This document shows, one piece after another, positions 49,050 through 60,260 of a stretch of DNA of 64,000 nucleotides. The position numbers and the translations under genes were made by a program. The notes under the pieces were generated by a model, which was not told the origin of the DNA, did not search any database, and saw nothing but the letters and a program-made list of their open reading frames with translations. This DNA comes from Gossypium raimondii (lineage: Eukaryota > Streptophyta > Magnoliopsida > Malvales > Malvaceae). Position 1 is the first letter of the stretch. Each line of letters begins with the position of its first letter. The stretch covers positions 2,265,501 through 2,329,500 of the forward strand of contig NC_068577.1 in NCBI RefSeq assembly GCF_025698545.1. The letters are read 5' to 3'.

Positions 49050-50384
49050 CTAAAAAGGCCTTTTGAGACCCTTGAAATGGTCTATGGGATCAACACATTC
49101 TATTTTGCTCCTGTAAGGGTTTAACATTTTCAACAAGTCTGAAACTCTGTCCTTTGTCTTCTCCACACAACCAAGCTGTAATAGCAGCAACAGCTTTTGA
49201 AAAGCCCCCACTTGGAGTGCTTCAATAAGGACTCCACCATCTTCCTTTTTCTCGTTCTTGCAAAGCTTCCATAAAATGGAGACAGAAAACTCGGTGGCCA
49301 TGGTTGAAACCCTGAGGATTTTCTTGACCAAAACCGGCATCGTCAAGGCATTCTTGCAGGCCATTTCTCTGCCTTGTTCGGTGTCGAAGATTCCATCTAG
49401 GACACCCAAGGCTTTCTCGCACATTCCCCTTTCGGCGTCCACGAGCATTTCTAGCAGCAATGGGACTATGCCTAGGTTTACAAGTTTATTACCCACTTGT
49501 TTTTCGTTACCATAGGATGTGATCATATGGTAAATGATGGTTAACGATGCTTTTGTTGATGCTGAGCAAATTGGGCTTTTGATAAGCTTCAATAATGCTT
49601 CAATGGCGCCTTCCATCTCTGATAACTGATTCAGTATTTTTCTTTGATCTTCCATTGATGAAACGAGCTCCTTCAAGGCCAAAACTGCATTTCGTCTCCT
49701 AGACAAGTCTCCGCTGCTTAAAAACCTTATCAAACAATGCATGGCTGAAGCTGATCCTAAGAAACCCTTGGCCTCACCATCGAGAGGGAACATTATTACA
49801 AGAGCCGATAATATCTCCTCCAAGACCGAGACGTTTTCGTCGAAAGCCGCCATGGAAAACGCCGCGAACGCTTCCGATAAAACATTGCCTGTCCCATTAC
49901 TCACAATGCACCGCTTGTTACGTTCACTCTCTTTGGCCAATGACTTGACCTTCGCCACCAAATCTAGGCACCGTGACCCATCTTGCTTCTTACAAGCGAC
50001 GTCGATTTTCGAAAGAATCTCTGAAACCTCCATGGAACTAACAGGAACACGAGGCGTGGGGATTCTTTCGATCCCGTGGGATCGATTCTCGACGCACCAA
50101 TCTTGGATTTTTTTCCTTATGATGTGGTTGGGGATGGGTTCGAGACTCCTTAACACTCGATTGGTAAGAGGACAAGTGAAATTCCCGGCTTCGATCCATT
50201 TCTCGATGTTGGGTCGATCATACGTTATACCTGAAGATAACGTGACGGGGTCTTTCATCAAGTCCAACGATATCGGACACCTGAAATCTCTAGGAATCGA
50301 AAGCTCCATTTCACCATTTTCATTCCTTGCCTGCTCTTTCCCCGCACGCTTACCAGCTCTTCTCTTTCTCCAGGAAGAAATCAT
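49050..50384 (-). CDS. PUB21: U-box E3 ubiquitin ligase, PUB20/21-like
   Basis: Intronless, 444 aa from the Met at 50384. The open frame continues upstream to an ATG at 50507, but those 41 residues (asparagine- and lysine-rich, encoded in an apparent leader) are absent from the family, so the start MISSWRKRRAGKR is preferred. The U-box (about residues 32-105) shows IPRDFRCPISLDLMKDPV, GITYDRPNIEKWIEAG and CPLTNRVL; it recruits E2 enzymes. ARM-type helical repeats follow from about 130 to the end, binding targets. Relatives (PUB20-PUB24) act in the cytosol in stress and immune signalling (family knowledge). Length matches Arabidopsis PUB20/21 (about 430-440 aa). Confidence 0.9.
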   Translation of the reverse strand: MISSWRKRRAGKRAGKEQARNENGEMELSIPRDFRCPISLDLMKDPVTLSSGITYDRPNIEKWIEAGNFTCPLTNRVLRSLEPIPNHIIRKKIQDWCVENRSHGIERIPTPRVPVSSMEVSEILSKIDVACKKQDGSRCLDLVAKVKSLAKESERNKRCIVSNGTGNVLSEAFAAFSMAAFDENVSVLEEILSALVIMFPLDGEAKGFLGSASAMHCLIRFLSSGDLSRRRNAVLALKELVSSMEDQRKILNQLSEMEGAIEALLKLIKSPICSASTKASLTIIYHMITSYGNEKQVGNKLVNLGIVPLLLEMLVDAERGMCEKALGVLDGIFDTEQGREMACKNALTMPVLVKKILRVSTMATEFSVSILWKLCKNEKKEDGGVLIEALQVGAFQKLLLLLQLGCVEKTKDRVSDLLKMLNPYRSKIECVDPIDHFKGLKRPF

Positions 50385-50517
50385 CCTCGGAAAAAAATAT
50401 ACTTTTTCTTTCTTCTTGTTTGGTTTCAATGAAAAAAGAAATGTTGGGTTTTCTTTTTTGTTGTTGTTGTTGTTGAATGAAGTAGAAATTGATTGAGAAA
50501 TTAGCATATGTGTGCGT

Positions 50518-50527
50518 ATATATATAT
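50518..50527 (-). promoter_or_regulatory. Probable TATA box of the U-box gene
   Basis: A TATATATA run about 135 bp before the preferred start codon, compatible with a leader that contains the upstream in-frame ATG at 50507. Confidence 0.45.
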
Positions 50528-51394
50528 GGTGATGACATAAGGTTGTTCAACGTGTAAGACCTGAAGAAAATACTAAAAAAAATCTAAAAAGAAGAATGAA
50601 TGAGAAAAGGTTTGAATATTTGACCTTTGAATTTGATAAATACAAATTGAAACGGTAAAAGGGGTTAGAACTCGGTGAAGACAAATAATGTTGGCGGATT
50701 CTTAGAATAGATCAAAACTTTGAACCTCATTGTACGAGTCGCTGGATTGACTCCCTCCACCCGTCGCTCGTTCCTGGTCCAGCCATGTGACCGTGACTTT
50801 CTCTTTTTCCTATTTAATACATCTAAATTTAATAATTTCATGACTTAATCCAACCATGGGCGTAGTCGGATCGATCCCGTAAAATGAAAAATTTTTCATT
50901 TAGACTTTTTAAGATTTTTGAAAACTTAAATTAGTAAAGATAAAATTATACTTTTAACCCTTAAAATGATAAAAAATAATTTAATTTATTAAAAATTATA
51001 AAGATACGAGTTATTCAAATAATGAAATCGTATTTTTACAATCATAAAAATTAAAATTTAATTTCGACCCCTAAATTTTTTTTTACCTTTGCCCTGAATC
51101 CAACCTCGTCTTAAACACTTTTAACAAACAATATTTTTATTATATTTATATAAAATCTTTAAAACTTGATCATACAATACTATAGTTTGAAAATCTCATG
51201 ATTCAAACTAAGGAAACATTAATTATTACACCAAGATAGAAGTGTTCATAATCCAGATTGCTTTGAGTTAAATTTGTTTATTGTTCAAAAATACAATATA
51301 TAAATATAATTTTATATTAATATTTATATACAATTAGATGAACTGTTTGGAGGGGCCAAATCCGGGCTTGAAATTTTTTTTAAAATGTTATGTC
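50528..51394. other. Intergenic, no gene recognised
   Basis: AT-rich DNA with nothing to name. Confidence 0.4.
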
Positions 51395-51765
51395 AAATAG
51401 AGGTGTTTATGGGCCGGGTTAGGATGGGTTCGGGCCGTGCCCAAAAAAAATTTAGCCTGTGTCTTAGGCCTGAGATTGGCCCGGCCCAAAATATGGGCCT
51501 GAAATTTTGTCCAAGCCAGGTCCAGGAAAAATTCTTAAGCCTGAGCCCGGTCCGGCCCATTTTTTAATAAACACCAAAAATTTATTTTAAAAATAAAAAA
51601 TATATATTTATTATATTCGGTCCAGGCCGGGTCGGGCCCGGGTAAAAAAAGTAGTGCCCGAGGCCCAACCCATTTTCTAAAAGGGCCTCTTTTTTTGCCC
51701 AAATTCATATTTTGAGCGGGCCATCGGGCCGGTCGTGGTCGCCCGGCCCATGAACATCTCTAATG
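51395..51765. repeat. GGGCC-rich dispersed repeat
   Basis: Starts AGAGGTGTTTATGGGCCGGG and ends CGGCCCATGAACATCTC. The two ends are inverted complements (terminal inverted repeat of about 20 bp). The interior is rich in GGCCCGG words, unlike the surrounding AT-rich DNA. It shares its start and core with the copy at 29411-29700. Confidence 0.7.
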
Positions 51766-54750
51766 TCAATTAAGTTTTTCTTTTGAAATTTTATATTCAA
51801 GTTTTACATATATAAATTACGAGTGAGCTAAATTATTAAATTAATATTTATAATGATTAATTTTGATGACAAATATTAATACGATTGTAATGTAAATTAA
51901 AAAAAGACCATGTCGTAATTATGTTATGTTAAAATATGATTAATGATTGGGTGTTTTATTAAGATTTGGGGTCTGCGTTTCCACATTTGCATGGACCTAA
52001 CGCGTCCTAAACGCGCATGCAAATTGCGGAGGAAATTGACATCGTTTATAATATGATTCACTATCCAATAATTTACGCGTTACCAAATTTATAGAAATAC
52101 GGCGTTTGGGCCTCGTGTGGGGATTCTGGGGATAATTAATCTTGTAATGAAACGCGTAACAGTTAGCAAAGCGTTTTGCCCCCCTGACTACGCGTCTCCT
52201 AAAAAATATTTCTACTTTTAGTCTTGATCAAAAATATCATAAAAATTATTTCTTTTTTTAGTTTTCTTAGTAACCAAGTCATTTTCTAAATATTTTTTCA
52301 ATTTTTATTTTGTGAAAAATAATTTAATTAATGAAAAGAAAAATGGCATATTAATTAATCTCTCTGATTTTTTTTTTTTACATTTTCTAAAACTGTATTT
52401 GAGTAGAATTTACCAAGCCATTTGCTTATTATCTTTTATTTTGCTTAGCGACGTTGTCAACTTTTGGGCTAGCTATCGCCCGCCTTCTTCCTCTTCCATC
52501 AACCATTTTTTTTCTTCTTCTCATTCATTACACATGTCTTCTCTCTTTTTAGTTTGCAAATCTATTTTGTGTGTATCTTTACTGTCTTCACAAGTTTTGA
52601 TGGTCAGATAACGGTGTTTGTTCTTCGCTAAAACTCCACCAACCATCAGTAGTTTTTCTTGGAAAATGGGTGGCTCTTCGTCAACTTCTTAATTTGTTTC
52701 TATTTTGAGAGTATTTCAAAATAATAAATGATTTCACGGGTTGATTTGGACTCGTGTTGTCTTAAGTTTTATATATTTTTTGTTTGTTTTTCCATTGTTT
52801 AATAAATCTTCAGTTTTAGAAGTTTTTGTCTGCTCTTGTAGCACGTTTTTTTAGTCTTACTTATGCATGTAATCTTAGTTGTACAAGTGGTTTTAGGAAT
52901 GAATTTGTTGTTGTCCTCTCTAGTTTGGTGAATACTCGATTCTTTTGTCGATTTTTGCTCGCCGTTTTGGACCATCCGAAGCTGATTTCCTTATCGTATT
53001 AAAAATTTGGAATCACTCCAGAGATGTCGTGCTTAAGTTGTGACAAAGCCAATTGTCAATGTGTTGTAATGTTCTATTAATGCTGAGGCTAAAGCCTTTG
53101 TTGTGTCGATGGAGCTTGTCATTCGCCATCTACGACGAGCGTTCGCGCTTTAAAAAAAAATTTATTTGAACAATTCAAAAAAATTACTTTAATTAGTTTA
53201 AATATTTTTATTTAAATATTTCCAAAAAGTACATTTTGGAAATCTATCTTTCAAGAAATAAATAAACTTGTATTTTGAAAATTTAAGAAAATTCCACTCC
53301 TATAAATATAAATTAAAATAGTTTTACATATTATAATAGCTTATGGTAAGATTAATATTTTAACAATTTAAAATTTATCGATATATTTATATAAATTATA
53401 CATGTAAAGTTTTGAATTAATCGATATCTCAATCATATCAATCGAGAATGTCGTCAGTATGAAGATATATTTAATAATTTATAATTTTTTATATGAAAAA
53501 ATAATTTCTCACATTATATTTACTTAAAATTCAATTCGATTTCTATAAATAGAATAAGAAATAAATTACCAAGTTAATCGTAGAAATTGTATGATATATA
53601 TATATTCATATATGGCTGGAAATTAAAGAGCACAAAATTAGGGAGAAATGCATGGGAGGCAGATTGTCAGAGAAAAACGAACTACTTTATAGTTGCCAGT
53701 GCATGCATGCACGACTTTGATAAACACGTAGCGTGGTCATCACGAAGGAAATTACATAAAGTAAAAAAAAAACGAAATGTTTGATGGATTCGATTAAAAA
53801 ATTATTAAGTATTCATGATAAATAATTTAATAATACAAGTTTAGTTCAATCTATTTGTTTAGTCCAGATCAAATGGCCCGATCTATTATTTTGAACGGAT
53901 ATCTCCATCAAATTAACTAGTTTGATTCGATTTCAAAATAAAATGGAAGGCAATGCATTTATAGGTTAAAGCTAGGTCAGATTTGGGTCGACTTTGTATT
54001 TGTTTGAGTTTGACTCGACTTAAAATATGACAATCAAAATTTACTCTAATTTATCTATATTTCTAAATTATGTTCAACAATTAGAGCGATATTATTTTAC
54101 GTTTACGTTTGGTAGAAATATTATTTTCACGCCATGTTCTACTATAAGTTAGCAATAAACTAATTTCAATTAGTAATTTTAGCCACTCATATGGCTGGTT
54201 TTGCGAAAGGAAACTACTAAAATAACTTTACAAATTATAAATAAATTATATTATTATTACGGTACTTTTTCTAAATTAAATTTTTAAAAGCACTTTTCAA
54301 CTACTGACAGTAATACTAAACTACTCCTGCTATCATTTATAGCTTCAAATCTAAAACCTTTTTTGAAAAATAATGAGAAACAAAACTTAAATCTTTCTAA
54401 ACCTAACCTATAAAGCTATATTTATTATCCAAATCCAAGGCTAACATCCAACCCAAACCACTCATTCTATATCCTATATCCATACCCAAACCATTAATCA
54501 ATCCAACATTTTTCTTTGAAACAATGGATTATTATTATTAATCTACATTGAAAGCTGGCCCCAAAAATAGTGAAATCGTATTTTATTTTCTTCAAAATCA
54601 TAAAATTGAAAATTTTAAAAAAATTCCCCTAAAAAAATTACAATTCAATTTAGCCCTCGATATAAAACTTATTCTTTCACCCTATTTAGAACACGATAGA
54701 TTAATGAATTGAAAGTTGGGAATTTTATTATTAAATTAAATAACAGGAGA
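51766..54750. other. Intergenic, no gene recognised
   Basis: Mixed sequence. An open frame at 52312-52611 is T-rich and without domains. Around 52900-53150 the composition is balanced but all frames are closed; it may be an old repeat. Confidence 0.35.
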
Positions 54751-54859
54751 ACTTCGTGTGTTGACTTGATGGTTAAGGTGTTCATCATTCCAGATGTGAT
54801 TTGAGTTTGAGTCATGTTAGCTGTGTTGCTGATAGGGCATTACCCTCCTCTTATAATTC

Positions 54860-55905
54860 AATTATAAGGGGTGATAGTTATAGTATCATGTAAAAGTATA
54901 GTTATTTTGTTACATAAATAACTATGGATTATGGTATTTGATGGTGCAATTATTGCTTGAACAGTACGGAGTAATCGAATGAAAGTGTAATAATTATGGA
55001 TAGTAATTACACAAAATTCTTTTTTTCTAAATGTGTTTGGCTTATAGAGTGTAATTACAATATTGTAATTTCCTATGTCGTGCTTGGTAGGACAAATTGT
55101 AATTATACAGTTACATAATTTATAATTTTAAAAATATTAATTACTATAATATTAGAATGATAAAATAATTTTAAACGAGTAACAAAACTTAAAATTGAAT
55201 CATCATATATATTATATTAATCTAAAAAGTAGTTGATAATACGATTACTAAAAAATAGCAAGAAAAATAAACATCATATGCGCTTTTATCTACTTGTTCT
55301 ATTGCATATTCGTTGGATTATCTCCTCTTTAATATTTAATATATTCTCCTTATCATCATTTGTTAGTTCTTGACTGAGTTCATCATCGTCGGAATTTGAA
55401 TTTGTGTCATTAAGGTTATCAAGATCTCCTTCTTTTATTTACTCTTCGAAGTATGAATCATCTCAATTCCACCTATTATTGAGTTATGAAATATGCAGCA
55501 TGCTACTACATATGATCTAACTTTGTTTTTTTATGCTATATATAATGGTTATGTTGTTAATATGAGAAATGTTTTTTTAGAATAACAAATGTCTTCTCAA
55601 CCACATTTCAAATTAGCCTTGAATGTCTCAAATAAAAGAATTCGTGAGTTGTCTATAGTACTTGTGTCTGACACCATTTTCTCAAATAGTACACCTCATG
55701 ATATGGTGCAAAAAAAAAACCATTTTCTATGCATAATTAACATCAACCTTATAATATTTAAGTTCACGTTCCAAATAGTTTATAGTTTTGATTATAAACC
55801 TTATATAAACTTAATTTGAGGGGGGAACCTTATAAATTCTCACCTCCTGAAAATTGTAATTAGGGTGTTCCAATTACATCCAATTTTGTGAGACCCACAA
55901 ACGAA
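54860..55905 (-). pseudogene. PIF/Harbinger transposase relic
   Basis: On the minus strand a degraded transposase C-terminus is readable: YLRHSRLI, stop, NVVEKTFVILKKHF (the block holding the catalytic Glu of DDE_Tnp_4/HARBI1-type enzymes), then VVACCIFHNSII and an acidic tail SDDDELSQELTNDDKEN that ends in a stop. The N-terminal half with the two Asp residues is absent. Flanking TGTAATTACAAT- and CCAATTACATCC-type words may be the remains of element ends; limits are approximate. Confidence 0.72.
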
Positions 55906-56489
55906 CTACATTTTGCATATTTCTTTTGAAAAAGTCAACCTTCCCTCCGTATATATTGATGCAAAGTCAAATAAAAAAAAGGTGTTAGTAATGTAAATGC
56001 TAATCAACTCCGCAAAATATGGCAATAACAAAGGGTTAGAAAACCCATTTTGGAAGTAAAATCTTTCATATTGCTTTTTTTTTTTGTTATCAATTTTTAA
56101 AAAAAAAATATTTAATTGATATTTTTTTAATAATATTGGGGTGGAGAGAGAAGTTAACAAAAATTGAAATTATCTATATTATATATAATATTTTTATTGA
56201 ATTAATATCATAAATAAACTCGACACGGTTACTTAAAAAGCTCTTTTTCTATGAAAATGATTTTACTAATGCATAAAATCATAACATCAAATAATAACTT
56301 ACAGGAAACCCCAAAACATAAAAGGAAATATAAATTGGCCGATTGAGTCTTGGTTTGATTGACATGAATATTACTGTCAGATCCGATCTTAGGGGTCGTG
56401 GTGCGACTGTCAATGGCCCAAAAAACTTTTAAGGGTCTAAAAATTTTTTTACCAACTGTTAAGGAACCTAAAACCTCATTTTATTATTT
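55906..56489. other. Intergenic, no gene recognised
   Basis: AT-rich, with a T run. No gene. Confidence 0.4.
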
Positions 56490-56690
56490 CGCCTAGGCCC
56501 AAAAAATGTCAAGAACGGGCATGAGTGTTACCAGTACAGGAAGATATGTGTTCAAATGTGCTGAAACGTATTATACTTCTACTTAATGGTTGAGTAAATT
56601 CTAAATATTATATCAAAAAGAGCAAATATAATCGGAACTTATAATAAAATTGTTTAAAAATGATAATAAAAAACATAAATTGAAAACACA
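56490..56690 (+). mobile_element. SINE copy (tRNA-derived family)
   Basis: GAAGATATGTGTTCAAATGTG (B-box region, last base omitted in the family consensus), TTCTACTTAATGGTTGAG, ATCAAAAAGAGCAAATAT and CGGAACTTATAATAAAAT follow the family order. Confidence 0.6.
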
Positions 56691-57094
56691 AAGCAAATCC
56701 AATCAATCTACCAATAAATTTCGAGTCGTGAAGAGAGGTTACAAAAATGAAAAAAAAGAAGAACAAAATGGAGTAAGGCCAAGGCACGTGGCATTGAAAG
56801 AGATTGAAGTACATAATTAAACGTGACCACAAGTAAGCACCAATCATATTCCAGCTCACATTTAGACCCACGAACACACCTCACATGCACTCTCTCTATC
56901 ACAATTTCTGTACTTCCAAACCAAACCCTCTTTTAATCTAACTTCCTTCCCACGTTATCTTTGGAAAAAAAAAAACTACCCCTTTTATTGCGGCTTATAA
57001 TTCCAAAAAGAAAAACAAATTATGGGTAAATTTTTTTGAATATGTTTATATAATTTAAAGAAATTATAAACTATAATTTTTTTTAACAATCTCA

Positions 57095-57225
57095 TTATAG
57101 GTTTAGATTAAATCCACTATAAATAGGGGAATAATGCGTTTTAACGCACTCGAAACCACATCCTCATGTATTGAGGACGATATCCATGCCAATTGAGCTA
57201 ATACTCAATTAACAATACCCACTAG
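57095..57225 (-). mobile_element. SINE 5' half (tRNA-like part)
   Basis: The best view of the tRNA-like head. On the minus strand it has ATTAGCTCAATTGGCATGG (A-box) and GGATGTGGTTTCGAGTGCG (B-box), spaced as in a tRNA-type polymerase III promoter, then CCCCTATTTATAGTGG. Confidence 0.65.
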
Positions 57226-57257
57226 AAAATACTCTAAAAATTTGTTTATAATTTAAT

Positions 57258-57668
57258 GGGTAAACTATAAAAATAGTCACTTTTGTTTGCCTCAGATTAC
57301 ATTTTAGTCACTTACGTTATCGTTTTGTTACGAAGTGATCACTCTACCGTTAAGCTCCATTACCTCCCTAACGGCGGTCCTACGAGGGAGTCCAAATGGG
57401 TTTTAAATGCCAACTTAGATATCCTACGTGGCAGTTTAAATTAAATTTATTTAATTAAAAACATATTTTCATCTTAGCAACTGGACATCCAAGTTAGTAT
57501 TTAAAACTCATTTGGACTGCCACGTAGGACCGTTGTCAGGGAGGTAACGGTAGAGTGACCACTTCGTAACAAAACGATAATGTAAGCGACTAAAACGTAA
57601 AACTTTAAATATGAATAACTAAAATATAATCTGAGACAAATAAAAGTGACTAATTTTATAGTTTACCC
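57258..57668. mobile_element. Mutator-like TIR element, 411 bp
   Basis: The left end reads GGGTAAACTATAAAAATAG and the right end, reverse complemented, reads GGGTAAACTATAAAATTAG. The arms extend nearly to the centre. Flanking 9-mers are TAATTTAAT (57249-57257) and TGATTTAAT (57669-57677), a 9-bp target duplication with one change. Confidence 0.8.
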
Positions 57669-58082
57669 TGATTTAATTGGATAAGCTTGAGCATCCCTTA
57701 TAGGATTGATGGGACAATCCACTATCCCTTCGGCTTTACTATTATTTCCCTTTTGGGATGCGAAAATGAAATCATTTGATGCCCATATCCCTTATCTCAA
57801 AGGACTCCAATCTCATTATTTTGGGTATAGGGTTACATGTGCAATATTATCATCAAATAGATATAGTAGGGTTTTCCAGCTCATCTTCTATAGCTTACAA
57901 AGAGTTACGTGTGAAATATACGCACCACCATATTTACATACATATATAGTAGGGTTTATGCTTTTAACAAACAAGAACAAGTAATTTCAAGCATATGTAA
58001 ATTCTATATATATATATTTAATAACGTTACGTTGATGTTGAAATTTTTACTTGTATAAATTATATCACTAATTATTTAATTA
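57669..58082. other. Intergenic
   Basis: A 92-codon open frame at 57706-57984 has no recognisable domain and is probably chance. Confidence 0.35.
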
Positions 58083-59050
58083 TGAGTAAGTTTTTCTTTT
58101 GTTTTGGCTATTAAATTTAAAAAATTATAATTTGGTCATTAACATTTTCGAATTGTTTTTTAGTCACCCAACTATTAAGTGGCTAATGGTGGCACTTTTT
58201 AGTTGGTATAATAACAATTTTAGTCCTTAACTTTTATACTTTTGTCAATTTGATCCTAATTCTATATAAAATAATAAAATTGAAATTCCTTTTAGAAATT
58301 TAGAAATTTCTAAAATTCGTAGAAAGTTAAAAATTAAATAAAAATAGATAAAATGAGGGAAATTGTTTTCATTAGAAGAAAAGAAAAGAAATCGATTCAA
58401 AATATAATTTGTTTTATGATTGAATTGAGTTTGAAAAAAAATTAGTTGTGTATTTTCTTTTCTTTTTTGCTAAGCATCATAGTCATTTCATAAGTCTATG
58501 TAATATCGATTCTGGAAGAGGTTATTCAATAGCTTGGATCTCGAGTTGAAGATATTACTAATTTGGTTAATCTATTATTAATTTTTATTGGATTCTATTA
58601 AATGATCATTTTCGTTTTATGTCTCAATATTGAACAATCTTAAGCTTTATTACAATAGAATCTTGATTTTTCTTGTATGAACATAGTTTTTAATCATATT
58701 TAAGCTTTATACTAGATGAACATTACGTTAAGAGATTGAAATTGATCAAACTTTTATTTGTTTTCATGATTTTACAGCAACGCTAAAGATTTGTCGTTGC
58801 AATAACTTGACAATAACCTGAATTTTTATATAGATTCTTTTAATTTTAAATAACTTTGAGTATTTTTATAATTTTTATACGAATGAGCGTCAAATTGACA
58901 TAAAGTATAAAAGTTGAGGAGTAAAATTGTTATTATATCAACTAAAAAGTGTCACTATTAGCCACTTAATGACTAAAAAACACTTTGGAAAAATTAGCGA
59001 TCGAGTATAACTTTTTTTAGTTAAGTGATCGAACGAAAATTTACTCGTAT
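58083..59050. mobile_element. Foldback element of about 0.97 kb
   Basis: The left arm contains TTAAGTGGCTAATGGTGGCA, AGTTGGTATAATAACAATTT and CTTTTATACTTTTGTCAATT. The right arm contains AAATTGACATAAAGTATAAA, AATTGTTATTATATCAACT and GTGTCACTATTAGCCACTTA, their inverted complements. No coding region. Confidence 0.7.
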
Positions 59051-60260
59051 ATTATTGAGCGACTAATGGTGAAATTTACTGTTTTAATTTCACAAAGGAA
59101 TTAAAAGTTGTGTTTATTTTTAAAAATATTTCCTAAAAGAAATTGAAGACATGATAATTTCTTGATTTAAAAGAACTCCATAGTCACCTAACCAATAATA
59201 TTTTCTTCGCTTGTTTCCAACAACTACTTGATTCAAATAATGAAATGAGTTCACATTGATTTAGTTTTTTTATGTTTAAAAATCTTGATTGATATTATAT
59301 TAGAAATTTAAATCCAAGACTCTTCTCCTGCTCTACAAATGGCAAGAAAAATAAATGATTGTAGGGAGTAATTTAAAAAAAAAAAAACCCAGAAAATGAA
59401 GGGAAGGATGATATTGGATTTGAGTAATTAAGTCAAAAGATGATTATATAAATAAATCATGCTGATGATTGGGTTTTGTTATAATAATAAAGACATTGCC
59501 CTGCCCACGTTAATTATCTGTGTCAGGGAGTGGAGAATATTGTAGGCAACTAACACAGCTGGCATGCATTCCCATGTCCACTCTCTCGACCACACGTGGC
59601 ATATCATGCATAAATCAGACAAAACCAACGACATAGATTTTTCGGACATTCGTGACTGCGCCTTGATGAGCTGTTCGCCTCATTCTCCTCTCACATCATC
59701 CCCCTTCTTTTTACCTAAAAGGCTTAAGTACGTGAGTGAAACACAGAAAGGAATATATCATCCAATCGGGAGATTTTTTATATGAAATGTTTAGTAGATT
59801 AAGGGTGTGGCGGTGCAAAAGATAAACCTCATTAATGGGGTTGGTTGACTGGTTTGATTACCATTCTTATATTTTTATAAATACGAGTTTGAGTTCCTCA
59901 ATTTCTGGTAGAATGAGCATGGTCAGACATGCAACAAAGTATGACCGTCCATGTCAAATCTGTTCTGCAACTATCAAACTTGTCGAACAAGAAACGAAAT
60001 GAACAGCCACCAGCAGGAATAGACATGCAAGATACGTCGTTACTCGATTGCATTTCGATAACTTGTACAATACATTCGAAAATTTCAGTTGTTCAAACTA
60101 CTGAGATAAATAAATGGGAGAAAGAAACCGTCTCTGACAAACTATAACTGATGAGAGCAAAGATTGTAATGGGAAATGAAGTAGAAGGAATGAACAAACC
60201 CAAACATCTTGGAACAATCGATTTGACACTAGAAACTTGCGTTGTTGTTCTTTGTGTCTT
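59051..60260. other. Intergenic downstream of the TMK gene
   Basis: Presumed 3' UTR (from about 59900) and AT-rich flank. No other gene recognised. Confidence 0.4.

Noticed and set aside
49741-50496. 251-codon open frame antisense to the U-box gene
   Set aside because: It lies opposite a clear U-box/ARM coding sequence and has no domain of its own; a shadow frame.
52312-52611. 99-codon open frame
   Set aside because: T-rich DNA translating to a leucine/serine/phenylalanine-rich peptide with no domain; expected by chance.
54755-54850. tRNA-like or SINE-like segment (TTGATGGTTAAGGTG, later TTGAGTTTGAGTC)
   Set aside because: No cloverleaf can be folded by eye and it does not match the SINE family found elsewhere in the window.
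57706-57984. 92-codon open frame between two foldback elements
   Set aside because: No recognisable domain, no sign of exons or a promoter.
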